Source: CAZGXI01 sp964529715 (GTDB lineage: Bacteria > Chloroflexota > Anaerolineae > Aggregatilineales > Ch27). From it: a DNA stretch of 64,000 nucleotides. Location of the stretch: positions 1-64,000 of the forward strand of contig CAZGXI010000011.1 in NCBI GenBank assembly GCA_964529715.1, read 5' to 3'. Shown piece after piece: positions 23,405 to 32,770 of this stretch. Numbering within the stretch: position 1 is the stretch's first letter; each line of letters begins with the position of its first letter. Under the pieces are notes generated by a model. That model was not told the origin of the DNA, made no database searches, and saw only the letters and a list, made by a program, of their open reading frames with translations. The position numbers and the translations under genes are program-made.

Positions 23405-26248
23405 CTAGCGGGGCGTCGCCGTCGAGGTGGGCAGCAGGTACGGCGTGCGCGTAGGGAACACGCCCTCCGCGTCACAGACCACTGCCAGGCGATATTGTTC
23501 CCGCTGGAAGCAACTGAGTTCGGGCACATAGCGGTTACCAAAGGTCCAGGCGATCAGGCTTTGCGGCGTCTGCGCAGACGTGTTCCACAAGATCACACTG
23601 CCGTCGCCATAGCCGGCCACCACCGCCTGTTGCACCCGCTCCCCCAGGGCCACCGGGCTGAAGGCGGCGCTCCACACCGCCGTCCCTCGTTCCAGGCGGC
23701 GAATTTCCACGCCGCTCCCAAAGTCCCACAGGCGCAGGCTGCCGTCAGCCGAGCCGGACAGGATGGTGCGCCCATCCGGGCTGAAGGTGACGACGTTCAC
23801 GCTGTTGGTGTGGCCCTCGAACCGGCGGATTTCCTCGCCGGTCTGTATGTTCCACAGGTGCACGATGTTGTCGCCCGCGCCAGAAAGGGCCGTCTGGTCG
23901 TCTGGGCTGAAAGCCACGCTCCACACGGCAGTCGAATGGGCAAAGACGTGGAGCAGCTGGCCTGTCGCTACATCCCACAGACGCATCGTCTGGTCGCCGC
24001 CGCCAGAGAGGGCCAACCGACCATCGTGACTGAACACCACGCTTGGAATCCAGCCTTCGTGACCCTCGAAGCGGCGGACCTCTTCGCCCGTTGCCACATC
24101 CCACAGGATCAACAGGCCATCGGACCCGGCGGAGAGAGCCGTCTGGCCGTCAGGGCTGAAGACCACACTGTTGACGTTGCGGGTATGGCCGGCGAAGTCG
24201 CGGATAACCTCGCCGCTTTCCAGGTCCCACAGGATCAGGGTATCGTCTGCCGAACCGGAGAGGGCCGTTTGTCCATCCGGGCTAAAGGCCACGCTGGTCA
24301 CGTCGTCGGCGTGTCCTTCCAGGCGCAGGTGGGCCGCGCCCGTCTGCACATTCCACAGCACCAGCGTATCGTCCCACGAGGCGGTCAGGAGCAGCGGCCC
24401 GGCCTCCCCGATCACCGGGCTGAAAGCCAGGCTGCTGATGCCCCCTTCATGGCCCACGAAGCGGCGCACCTCCGCCGCGTGCGCCAGGTCCCACTGGCGC
24501 ACCGTGCCGTCGGACGAGGCGCTGAAAGCGGTGTGTCCGTTAGGGGCAACAACCACGTTCCAGACTACGTTGGTATGGCCGCTGAAGCTACGGACGGCCT
24601 CTGGGTTTTCCACATCCCACATCCGCACACTGTTATCTTGCGAGGCCGACAGGAAGGCGCGTCCGTTGGGAATGAAGGCTACATCCAGCACCCAGTTGCT
24701 GTGTCCGTCGTAGCGGCGCATCTGAGCGCCCGACTCGACATCCCACAGACGGATGCTGAAGTCGCCCATGCCGGAGAGCGCCCGACGACCATCGCGGCTG
24801 AAGGCCACGCTGGCAACTGCCGCGCTGGCGCTGCCGTAGCGGCGCACCTCGCGCAGGGTATCTATCTCCCACAGGATCAGCCTGCCGTCCTGCGAGCCAG
24901 AAAGCACCTCCTGGCCCAACGGCGGGCGGAAGGCCGCATCCCAGACGGGTGAGCCGACGTGCCCCTCGAAAAGCCCGATCTCCTCGCCGCTCGCTACATC
25001 CCACAGGAGGATCAGACCGGAATACAGACCGCTGAGGGCCGTGCGACCATCCGGGCTGAAGGCCACCACCAAGACTTCGCCGATGTTCTCGGTTGTATGA
25101 AAGCGACGGACTTCCGCGCCGGTCGCCACATCCCACAGGATCAACGCGCCGTCGCGCGCGCCGGAGAGGGCCTGCGCGCCGGTCGGGTGGAAGGCGACGC
25201 TGTTCACGCCTGCCGTGTTCCCGATCAGACGACGGATTTCCGTCCCGGTCGCCACGTCCCACAAGATCAGCGTCGTATCGTCTGACGCCGAGAGCAGATA
25301 GCGCCCGTCGGAACTGATCGCCATGCTGTAAACAGTACCCGTGTGTCCGGTCAACACGCGGCGCGTGCCGGGCGCGTAGGCGGCGTCGGCCAGGACGCGC
25401 TGCGCTTCTAGGGGCGGATCGGTGATCTGATTGGCTTCCACCGCCAGGGCCACCGCCACGTCAGTGTTATTGGCAGCCAGCTCAAGCTGTGCGCTGGACG
25501 CCAGCGCCAGGCTGTGCGCCTCGACGGCGTTGCGCTCCGCCGTCTGGCGGTTGCGCTCGGCGATGATGCCCAGCGCAATAGCCGCGATCAGCAGCACGAC
25601 GGTCACGACCAGCGCCAGGCTGACCGCGATCAGGGTCACGCGCTGCCGTCGGATGTCGGCTTGACGGCTGGCGAGGATATACTGGGTATGCAGGGCCGAG
25701 GGTTCGGGCTTCTTTTTTTCGGCGGCAAGCAGCCATTGTTCCGCCTCAACCAGGTCCTGACCCCGCAGCAGAAAGCTCGGATCGTGGTCTTTGACCTCCC
25801 ATTCGCGCCCCCGGACCAGCAGGCGGGTGTGCGCGCGGACGTGTTCCAGGTCGGTATTGAGGGCATCGATCAGCTTGCTGAAGGCCGCGTCGAATTCCTC
25901 CAGATTTTCAAAACTCAACCATTGGTGGGCGTTAAGGGCCGGGTGCATGGCTTCCAGATCGGGGCCTTCGGGCTTACGCCGCAAGATCGGGATGATGCGC
26001 TTTTTGTGTTCGACGGCGTGCACCACTTCGTCACGGCACGGCGCAGAATGGGCCGAATCTGGGCTGAGGACGAACAGAAACGTATCCGCCGCCTCGATGC
26101 CGGCATAGATTTCGTTTTGCCATTCGGTCGTCAGAGGAATGTCTTGCTGGTCGAACCAGACATCTTTTCCGGCAGCAACCAGGGCGTCATGGATGCGGAT
26201 CGCAAATTCCAGGTCACGACGCGAATAAGAGAGGAAAACATCACCCAT
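23405..26248 (-). CDS. TIR domain - membrane segment - 14 x WD40 protein
   Basis: A 947-residue protein. Residues 1-135 form a TIR domain: MGDVFLSYSRRD at the start, VWFDQQDIPLTTEW, and SAPCRDEVVHAVEHKKRIIP, where the Glu after Cys-Arg-Asp is at the usual NADase catalytic position. A linker (LLVRGREWEVKDHDPSFLLR) leads to a membrane segment near 208-232 and a coiled stretch. From about residue 295 there are 14 WD40 repeats (each ending LWD/LWN), enough for two seven-blade propellers. The layout suggests a membrane-bound sensor whose propellers detect a ligand and activate TIR. The start has the site aggagg. A TATAAT lies upstream on the minus strand (26285-26290). No partner effector is adjacent. 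Confidence 0.9.
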   Translation of the reverse strand: MGDVFLSYSRRDLEFAIRIHDALVAAGKDVWFDQQDIPLTTEWQNEIYAGIEAADTFLFVLSPDSAHSAPCRDEVVHAVEHKKRIIPILRRKPEGPDLEAMHPALNAHQWLSFENLEEFDAAFSKLIDALNTDLEHVRAHTRLLVRGREWEVKDHDPSFLLRGQDLVEAEQWLLAAEKKKPEPSALHTQYILASRQADIRRQRVTLIAVSLALVVTVVLLIAAIALGIIAERNRQTAERNAVEAHSLALASSAQLELAANNTDVAVALAVEANQITDPPLEAQRVLADAAYAPGTRRVLTGHTGTVYSMAISSDGRYLLSASDDTTLILWDVATGTEIRRLIGNTAGVNSVAFHPTGAQALSGARDGALILWDVATGAEVRRFHTTENIGEVLVVAFSPDGRTALSGLYSGLILLWDVASGEEIGLFEGHVGSPVWDAAFRPPLGQEVLSGSQDGRLILWEIDTLREVRRYGSASAAVASVAFSRDGRRALSGMGDFSIRLWDVESGAQMRRYDGHSNWVLDVAFIPNGRAFLSASQDNSVRMWDVENPEAVRSFSGHTNVVWNVVVAPNGHTAFSASSDGTVRQWDLAHAAEVRRFVGHEGGISSLAFSPVIGEAGPLLLTASWDDTLVLWNVQTGAAHLRLEGHADDVTSVAFSPDGQTALSGSADDTLILWDLESGEVIRDFAGHTRNVNSVVFSPDGQTALSAGSDGLLILWDVATGEEVRRFEGHEGWIPSVVFSHDGRLALSGGGDQTMRLWDVATGQLLHVFAHSTAVWSVAFSPDDQTALSGAGDNIVHLWNIQTGEEIRRFEGHTNSVNVVTFSPDGRTILSGSADGSLRLWDFGSGVEIRRLERGTAVWSAAFSPVALGERVQQAVVAGYGDGSVILWNTSAQTPQSLIAWTFGNRYVPELSCFQREQYRLAVVCDAEGVFPTRTPYLLPTSTATPR

Positions 26249-26331
26249 GCCGACCTCCTAACTCCGTTACAAAAAGTGGGGTGGATTATAACGGAAAACA
26301 AATCGGTGCGCCGGCAAGCCGCGCGGCAGGC

Positions 26332-26370
26332 AAAAAAGGCGGCGGGGACGCCAACACCGCGCCCCCGCCG
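26332..26370 (-). terminator. Rho-independent terminator of the TolB-like gene
   Basis: On the minus strand, arms cggcgggggcg and cgtccccgccg (loop 9 bases) are followed by cc and six T. It lies 30 bases beyond the stop at 26400. Confidence 0.8.
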
Positions 26371-26399
26371 GAAAAGATCAGGGAAAAGGTGAAACGCGC

Positions 26400-28673
26400 T
26401 CAGCGCGTTTCGGGCACGCGGCCCTCGCGGCTGTTGACCTCCTGACGTGGGTCGCCCAGCGGATACACGTCCTCTGCCGCGCCGTCGGTCAGACGCAACG
26501 GGATGTTGGCCGGGCCGTCGATGGGCAGCGGTTCTACCTGAAACACGTCGCGCTGACCGGGGTTATCGGCGCTCTCGCCGCCGTCAGAGTGGTAGATCAC
26601 AGTCGTGCTGCCACACCAGAAGCCCGGCGCGCGGTCCTCGATGCCGTCGTTGGCGGTGATGTTCTTGATCGCACCGCTCTCCACTTCGACCACGAACACG
26701 TCGAAGTCGCCATCTACGTTGGCGTGGTAGGCGATCAGCGAGTCGTCCGGGGAAAAGAGATGCCCACCCACGTCTACGCCGGCATCGGTGAGCTGGCGCG
26801 CCTGGCCGGTCGTCAGGTCCATCAGCCACAGGTCATACACACCGTAGCTGTTGAGCTGCCGCCAGGCCAGCAACTTGCCCCCGTGCGCGACCGAAGGTTC
26901 CATGTCTTGCGTGGTGTTGAAGGTAATCTGTTCGACATTGCCCTGCGGCAGGTTGAGGCGAAAAAGCTCCCAATCGCCGTCGCGGTCGCTCTGGAAATAG
27001 ACCGCCGACCCGTCTGGCGCCCAGAAGGCGTTGACATCATTGCCAGGGTCGTTGGTCAGGCGGACGGGGTCGCCACCGACGGTGACATCGAGCAGGTAAA
27101 GCTCCCAGTTGCCATCGCGGTTGCTCTCGAAGATCAGCAGGCCCCCCGGCCCCCAGACCGGATTCACGTCGGCGGCGGTGTTGGCCGTCAGGCGCTGCTG
27201 CTGTGACCCATCAGCGGTGGCCAGCCAGATTTCCCAACCGCCCGTCGGGTCGCGGTCCGAGCTAAAGGCCACCCACGCCCCATCCTGCGAATAGGTGGGA
27301 TCGACATCCATGCTGCCGACGCCCTGGGAGACGTTGTTCAGCGCGCCGCCCCCGGCAGGGCTGCCCAGGCGATACACGTCCCAATCACCGCTGCGGTCGC
27401 TGTGATAGAGCATCCAGTCCGGGCAAACGGCAGGCCCGACGCTCACCGGCTGCCAGGGCGTGACAGAAAGCGCGCTGCCCGGCTCGCCGTAGCTCACCGG
27501 CAGCCGGGGGAACAGCAGGCGCGTCGGCGGTGGGGAAACCGTCGCCGCGCCGCTCAGGGTTTGCACCAGCGGCGCGGCTCCGCCCACGCCCGACGGCTGG
27601 ATGATGGTCGGGCCGACATAGGGCGTATTCCACACGCTGGTTGAGAGACTTTCCAGCCCGTCGAAGGAGTCCCATTCCGCCTGGGTCAATAACCGCCAGT
27701 CGGTCCAGGCAGCGGTGGTCAGGTCGTTCGGGCCGAGGGGCATGGTCACGGCGGCGCCCGGCAGAACGGTCACGGCGTCCGGCTCACCCGGCCACAACGT
27801 GACCCGCCCATCCCCGGCGGCGATCTGCATCTGGCCGCCAGGCAGGGTGCGCAGCAGCGCCAGCGAGTCAATCCGCAGGTCCACGCCGTTGGCCGTGACC
27901 TCGACCGGGTAGCCCGGCGGGGCCTGGATTACCAGGGCAGCAGGCGGCGCTTCGGGGCATGGCGAGGCGGCATCGCCGGTGCTGAAGCGGAACGCCTGCA
28001 TAGGCGTGCGGCTGCCCCGGTCGATGACGGGCAGGCTGCTCAGGTCGGCGGCAGGATCGAACGCCTCGCGGTGCACCCAGGCCAACCCAGCAGGCGACAA
28101 CACCCGCAACCAGTTGCCGTCGGGCGTAACGCCGTCGGCTTGGAGCGCCGCGCCGGGAGCGAGCGTGTCGGCGATGGCGGCGTGCAACCCCGGCGACAGA
28201 CGCAGGTCGGCCTGGGCCGCGCTAGTCAGCGACAGCGGATCGGCGGGCAACAGGGCTTCCTCCGGCGCGACGGCATTTTCGACCCGCGCTTCGCCCAGCA
28301 GCAGAAACAACGCGCTCAGGTCCGGCAGGGCAGCGGGCAGATTGGCCTGCACGCGCATCACCGCGATCCCCCAGCCCGGCAGCGCCGGGTCCAGCGGGGC
28401 GGCAGACAGGCTTTGCAGAACGGTGAGGGCGGTGCGGTCGCCAGGGCGCGCGAAAGATTGCCCCGCCGATAGGGTATTCAGGGCCGCTGTAACCTGGCTG
28501 AAGCCATAACACGCACTGCCGCGCTCCAGGTTGGCGCAATGAAGGGCGACCTCGGCAAACGCGCGGGCCACCAGCGCGGCGCAGCTTTCACCGCTTTGGG
28601 CCTGGCCAGAACGCGGCACGGGCCACAGAGCGATCAGGCAGGCCACGACCAGGATCAAGAACCGGATGCGCAT
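26400..28673 (-). CDS. Secreted TolB-like beta-propeller protein
   Basis: A 757-residue exported protein with signal peptide (IRFLILVVACLIALWPVPRSGQAQ). The middle part is unrecognised, with a possible SH3-like segment near 165-215 (ADTLAPGAALQADGVTPDGNWL). From about 430 on, repeats of the PD40/TolB kind follow: WMLYHSDRSGDWDVYRL, then WVAFSSDRDPTGGWEIWLA, LLIFESNRDGNWELYLLD, and VYFQSDRDGDWELFRL. The 'SDRDGDWEI' signature repeats at least six times, forming a propeller. It probably binds a polymer or protein outside the cell. I chose ATG 28673 (upstream gaggatgatcccc). The gene ends at a clear terminator. Confidence 0.82.
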   Translation of the reverse strand: MRIRFLILVVACLIALWPVPRSGQAQSGESCAALVARAFAEVALHCANLERGSACYGFSQVTAALNTLSAGQSFARPGDRTALTVLQSLSAAPLDPALPGWGIAVMRVQANLPAALPDLSALFLLLGEARVENAVAPEEALLPADPLSLTSAAQADLRLSPGLHAAIADTLAPGAALQADGVTPDGNWLRVLSPAGLAWVHREAFDPAADLSSLPVIDRGSRTPMQAFRFSTGDAASPCPEAPPAALVIQAPPGYPVEVTANGVDLRIDSLALLRTLPGGQMQIAAGDGRVTLWPGEPDAVTVLPGAAVTMPLGPNDLTTAAWTDWRLLTQAEWDSFDGLESLSTSVWNTPYVGPTIIQPSGVGGAAPLVQTLSGAATVSPPPTRLLFPRLPVSYGEPGSALSVTPWQPVSVGPAVCPDWMLYHSDRSGDWDVYRLGSPAGGGALNNVSQGVGSMDVDPTYSQDGAWVAFSSDRDPTGGWEIWLATADGSQQQRLTANTAADVNPVWGPGGLLIFESNRDGNWELYLLDVTVGGDPVRLTNDPGNDVNAFWAPDGSAVYFQSDRDGDWELFRLNLPQGNVEQITFNTTQDMEPSVAHGGKLLAWRQLNSYGVYDLWLMDLTTGQARQLTDAGVDVGGHLFSPDDSLIAYHANVDGDFDVFVVEVESGAIKNITANDGIEDRAPGFWCGSTTVIYHSDGGESADNPGQRDVFQVEPLPIDGPANIPLRLTDGAAEDVYPLGDPRQEVNSREGRVPETR

Positions 28674-28860
28674 GGGGATCATCCTCGTCCGGGGCGTTCC
28701 CGACAAATAAACGGTTGATTAACTAATCTTGTACCAGAACAAACGAAAAATGCAACCGTTGAAGGTTTGCGTTTTTTTACTTTCTTTGTGCACGTTATCT
28801 ATTGTAAAATAAGGAGGTCGAGACGTATTGTATGCACGGATAGACGGGGGAGACGTATTC

Positions 28861-30564
28861 GTGGAACTGGTAGACCTCATCCGCCTGCTGCGCAAGTGGT
28901 TCTGGCTGATCGCGCTGGCGGGCATCCTGGGAGGCGGGGTGGCCTTCCTCACGCGCAGCAGCCAGCCCGCTACCTATCAGGCGCAGGCAACCGTGTCGGT
29001 CGGCGGGTTTATCGAAGCGCCCAATCCTTCGACCACCGAGATTCGCACCGGCGTGGAACTGGCCCAGACCTACGCCGTGCTCGCCACCACTTACGACGTG
29101 CTGGAAGCAGCGATCCAGGCGGGCGACTTTCAACTGACCCCCGACCAGCTCCGCGACCTGATCGAGGTCAGCATCATCCAGGGCACCTCGCTGCTGGTGA
29201 TCAAAGTCACCTATACCGACCCGATTCTGGCGGCAGACATCGCCAACGAGGTCGCCGCGCAGATGATCGCCAACAGCCCCACCAATCTTACCCCAGAGCA
29301 GCAAAGCCAGATCGACTTGGCGAACGCCGAGATCGCCCGGCTGAACAGCCAGCTTCAAGAAGCGCGGCTGCAACTGGAATTGGTGGATAATCAGCTGGAA
29401 AACGCCGCCAGCCAGGACGACATCGCGCGGCTGACGGCACAGCGCAATGTGTTGATCGACCAGATCAACCTGTCGTCGGCGACCATTGCGCAGTTCTCCA
29501 GCACCATCGCTAGTCTTCAACAGCGCACGAACTCACTAGACATCGTTGAGCGGGCGCGTATCCCCACCAGTGCCAGCGGCCCCGGCGTGGCGCTCAGCAC
29601 CTTGTTCGGCGCGGTGATCGGCGTGGCGCTGGCAGTCGGGGTGGCACTGCTGGTGGAATACCTGGACGACGCGATCAAGACGCCGGATGAGGCCGCCCAG
29701 ATCACGGGCCTGCCCGTGCTCGGCACGCTGATCCGCTTCGGCAAGCCGGGCGATAGTTACCGCGAGCGCCTGATCACGCTGAACGACCCAACCTCGCCGG
29801 TGTCGGAGGGCTACCGCGCGCTGCGCACCAATCTGCTCTTCTCGGCGACGGAGAACCGGACCAAGAGCGCCTTTATCATCACCAGCCCCGGCCCGGAGGA
29901 GGGCAAGAGCGTCACCAGCGCCAACCTGGCCGTCGTGATGGCCTCGGCGGGGCTGCGCGTATTGCTGGTTGATGCCGACCTGCGCCGCCCCAAGATACAC
30001 GAGCTGTTCGGCCTGCGCAACGATGTCGGCCTGACCACGCTGCTCTCGGCCAACCCCGCGACCCGCGAGGGCGAAGACTTGGCCCCGACGGGCGATCTGC
30101 GCCAGTGTTTGCAGGAGACCGGCATCCCCCGCCTGCGCGTGATCACGGGCGGCTTCACGCCGTCTAATCCGGCAGAAGTGCTAGGGTCGGCGCTGATGCA
30201 ACGCTGGTTCCGCGTGTTCCAGTCTGCCAACAACGTGGACGTGGTGTTGTTCGACACGCCACCCTGCCTGGTGGTGGCCGATAGCTCCGTGCTGGCCGCC
30301 ACGATCAACGTACCGGTGGTGCTGGTGATCGAGGCCGGGCGCACACGGCGCGGCGCGGCGCAGGAGGCCAGGGAGCAATTCGCCAACCTGAACATCGACG
30401 TTAAGGGCGTGGTCCTTAATGCCATCAAACCCAACGCGCCGGGTTACGGCTACGGCTATGGGGGATACTACTACTACTATTCTAGCGCCGACAGCAAGGC
30501 GCCGGCAGCGGCAGGCAGGCGACGGGGGCGCGCGAACAAGGCCGCCGATGTGCAGAAGCAATAG
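28861..30564 (+). CDS. Wzz-type chain-length regulator fused to BY-type tyrosine kinase
   Basis: A 567-residue membrane protein controlling exopolysaccharide export. It has an N-terminal span (FWLIALAGILGGGVAFLT, near 18-35), a periplasmic coiled-coil Wzz domain to about 235, a second span (LFGAVIGVALAVGVALLVEY), and a cytosolic CapB-like kinase with Walker A PGPEEGKS near 343, Walker A' LLVDADLRRPK near 370 and Walker B VVLFDTPP near 462. A tyrosine-rich tail, GYGYGYGGYYYYYS, near 530 supplies autophosphorylation sites. GTG 28861 (site gggggaga) gives the usual MELVDLIRLLRKW start; TTG 28828 after aaggagg is the alternative. It heads the polysaccharide group. Confidence 0.92.
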   Translation: MELVDLIRLLRKWFWLIALAGILGGGVAFLTRSSQPATYQAQATVSVGGFIEAPNPSTTEIRTGVELAQTYAVLATTYDVLEAAIQAGDFQLTPDQLRDLIEVSIIQGTSLLVIKVTYTDPILAADIANEVAAQMIANSPTNLTPEQQSQIDLANAEIARLNSQLQEARLQLELVDNQLENAASQDDIARLTAQRNVLIDQINLSSATIAQFSSTIASLQQRTNSLDIVERARIPTSASGPGVALSTLFGAVIGVALAVGVALLVEYLDDAIKTPDEAAQITGLPVLGTLIRFGKPGDSYRERLITLNDPTSPVSEGYRALRTNLLFSATENRTKSAFIITSPGPEEGKSVTSANLAVVMASAGLRVLLVDADLRRPKIHELFGLRNDVGLTTLLSANPATREGEDLAPTGDLRQCLQETGIPRLRVITGGFTPSNPAEVLGSALMQRWFRVFQSANNVDVVLFDTPPCLVVADSSVLAATINVPVVLVIEAGRTRRGAAQEAREQFANLNIDVKGVVLNAIKPNAPGYGYGYGGYYYYYSSADSKAPAAAGRRRGRANKAADVQKQ

Positions 30565-30816
30565 CGCCGCACGCAAACATGCCACTGAGCAACATTTGCA
30601 TTTTCATACGTTGCCCATTCGCCGCCCGGCGCATGCAGACATACACTGTTCCGGCAGGTAGGGATGTTAAGACATGCACCCCAGGCTAGCGTAAGCTACG
30701 CCGCACCGTTGACAGCCTAAGCTGGCGAACCGGTCGGAGGGGCCGGCAGCGCCGGGGTGGACGGTGGTGGTTTCTGTTGGTCGTGGTGATCGTAACCGGT
30801 AGAAAGTGGTATCGTG
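30565..30816. other. 252-base intergenic gap, nothing recognised
   Basis: No coding frame, repeat or clear terminator was seen between the BY-kinase and the CapD-type gene. A separate promoter for the second gene may lie here, but none is convincing. Confidence 0.4.
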
Positions 30817-32760
30817 ATGAGAAAGCTGCCCGTTCCTGACGCTCCCCAGGTATACCATCTCCGGCGCGTGCTGGCCTGGATCGCGGTGGATAGCGCCGTG
30901 ATCCTGGCTGCCTTCACCACCGCCTTCCTGGCGCGCGCCATCACCGCCCCGCTGGATTACAGCCGGGGCATCGCTTTTATCGGTTTCGTCCTCATTCTCA
31001 CCCTCGTGCTGTTGAGCGCGTTCGGCGCCTATCGCCGCCTGTGGTCGCAGACCAGCGGCAATGACGCGGCGGTGCTTGTGTACGCCATCGTTGTTCAGAC
31101 AGCACTGACGATCCTGATCGACCTGTCCCTCACGCCGCGCCCGCTGCCCTTGAGCGTGGTGCTGTTGGGCAGCGCCCTGTCGCTCAGCGGGCTGGTGGCC
31201 GTGCGCTTCCGTTCCCGGCTGATCAGCGGCGTTCAGTGGCGCTGGCAGGCCGTCTGGCGGCGCGAGTTCCCGCCCCGGCAGACGCGCGTGCTGATCGTCG
31301 GGGCCGGTCAGGCAGGGCGCTCCCTGGCCTGGCAGATGCGGCGCAGCTTTCCCGACGGCACGCGCTACCACGTGGTCGGCTTCGTGGACGACAACCCGCA
31401 AAAGCGCGGCCTGTATATCGAAGGCGCGCGGGTGCTGGGCGACCGCACCGCCATCCCCCATCTGGTGGACCGGCACGGCGTGGACCTGATCGCGGTGGCG
31501 ATCCACCACATTTCCGGCCCAGACTTCCGTGACATCCTCACCTATTGCGAAAACACCCCCGCGCGGATCAAGGTCGTGCCCAGCGTGTACGCCCTGATCA
31601 ACGATGAACGCAGCAGCCCGCCGCTGCGCGACGTGCAGCCGGAGGATTTTTTGGGCCGCCAGCCCATTGGCCGCCATGCCGGCGTGGACCTGAGTCCGGT
31701 CACGGGCAAAGCGATCCTGGTGACGGGCGCCGCCGGCTCCATCGGCTCAGAACTATGCCGCCAGCTGATCGCTTATGCCCCTACGCGCCTGATCCTGCTG
31801 GACAACAACGAATCCGGCCTGCACGATCTGCTAAACGAACTCCAAGACAGCGCCCCCCCAGGGATGCTGGCGCCGGTGCTGGGCGACGTGACCCATCGCG
31901 CCTCGCTGCTGACCGTCTTCGCCCGCTACCGCCCTCAGGTGGTGTTCCATGCCGCCGCCTACAAGCATGTGCCCATGCTGGAACTGTTCCCCAGCGAGGC
32001 CGTGCGGGTCAACATCGGCGGCACACTCAGCGTGGCGGAACTGGCGCGCGACTACCGGGCGGAGCGGTTCGTGCTGATCTCCACCGACAAGGCGGTAAAC
32101 CCGACCAGCGCGATGGGCATCAGCAAGCGCATCTGCGAACTGATGATGCATTCCCTGGCCGCACAGCCGGGCCAGCGCACGCTGTTCACGTCGGTGCGCT
32201 TCGGCAACGTGCTGGGCAGCCGGGGCAGCGTCGTGCCGACCTTCAACCGCCAGATCGATGCCGGCGGTCCGGTGACAATCACCGACCCGCAGATGACACG
32301 CTACTTCATGACCATCCCCGAAGCGGTGAACCTGGTCATTCACGCTGCCTGCCTGACCAAAGGCGACGACCTGTTTATGCTGCGCATGGGCGAAGTAGTG
32401 CGCATCGTCGAACTGGCCGAGCGCATGATTCGGATGCGCGGGCTGCGGCCCTACACCGACATCCCGATTGTCTTCACGGGCATCCGCCCCGGCGAAAAGA
32501 TGCACGAGGAACTGCACGACAACCTGGAAACGCCGGTCGAGACGGTTCATCCCGGCATCATCCAACTGGTCAACCGCGATGATAGCTTTAAAACGGCGGA
32601 TTTCATCGACCAGTTGAAGGCGCTGTTAGACGCCAGCCGCCCCGACTACAAGGCCGATACGCTGGACCGCTTCTTCGTCATCGCGCGGGCACGGCAACAC
32701 CGCCCTAACCGGGAACACATCGCCGCGCCGACCGCACCTGTAGCAGCGGCAGGGTGTTAA
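30817..32760 (+). CDS. CapD/FlaA1/WbpM-type nucleotide-sugar dehydratase/epimerase
   Basis: A 647-residue membrane enzyme acting on UDP-N-acetylhexosamines in polysaccharide or glycan synthesis. Four N-terminal spans (about 20-125) are followed by a CoA-binding-like domain (VLIVGAGQAGRSLAWQMR near 161) and then the short-chain dehydrogenase domain: VTGAAGSIGSELCRQL near 303, AAYKHVPMLE, STDKAVNPTSAMGISKR, in which Met replaces the usual catalytic Tyr as in FlaA1-type 4,6-dehydratases. MRMGEVVRIVELAERMI and GIRPGEKMHEEL complete the family features. ATG 30817 or the preceding in-frame GTG 30814 may be the start. The DUF4012 gene follows after 10 bases. Confidence 0.92.
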   Translation: MRKLPVPDAPQVYHLRRVLAWIAVDSAVILAAFTTAFLARAITAPLDYSRGIAFIGFVLILTLVLLSAFGAYRRLWSQTSGNDAAVLVYAIVVQTALTILIDLSLTPRPLPLSVVLLGSALSLSGLVAVRFRSRLISGVQWRWQAVWRREFPPRQTRVLIVGAGQAGRSLAWQMRRSFPDGTRYHVVGFVDDNPQKRGLYIEGARVLGDRTAIPHLVDRHGVDLIAVAIHHISGPDFRDILTYCENTPARIKVVPSVYALINDERSSPPLRDVQPEDFLGRQPIGRHAGVDLSPVTGKAILVTGAAGSIGSELCRQLIAYAPTRLILLDNNESGLHDLLNELQDSAPPGMLAPVLGDVTHRASLLTVFARYRPQVVFHAAAYKHVPMLELFPSEAVRVNIGGTLSVAELARDYRAERFVLISTDKAVNPTSAMGISKRICELMMHSLAAQPGQRTLFTSVRFGNVLGSRGSVVPTFNRQIDAGGPVTITDPQMTRYFMTIPEAVNLVIHAACLTKGDDLFMLRMGEVVRIVELAERMIRMRGLRPYTDIPIVFTGIRPGEKMHEELHDNLETPVETVHPGIIQLVNRDDSFKTADFIDQLKALLDASRPDYKADTLDRFFVIARARQHRPNREHIAAPTAPVAAAGC

Positions 32761-32770
32761 AATCGTTCCC

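Noticed and set aside
23207..24952. 581-codon plus-strand frame opposite the WD40 region
   Set aside because: Repeat-like only because it mirrors WD40 codons; the minus-strand protein has 14 clear repeats.
28828..28860. TTG start for the BY-kinase after a perfect aaggagg
   Set aside because: Possible, but it adds 11 residues not typical of Wzz starts; GTG 28861 has its own site and gives the usual N-terminus. Not excluded.
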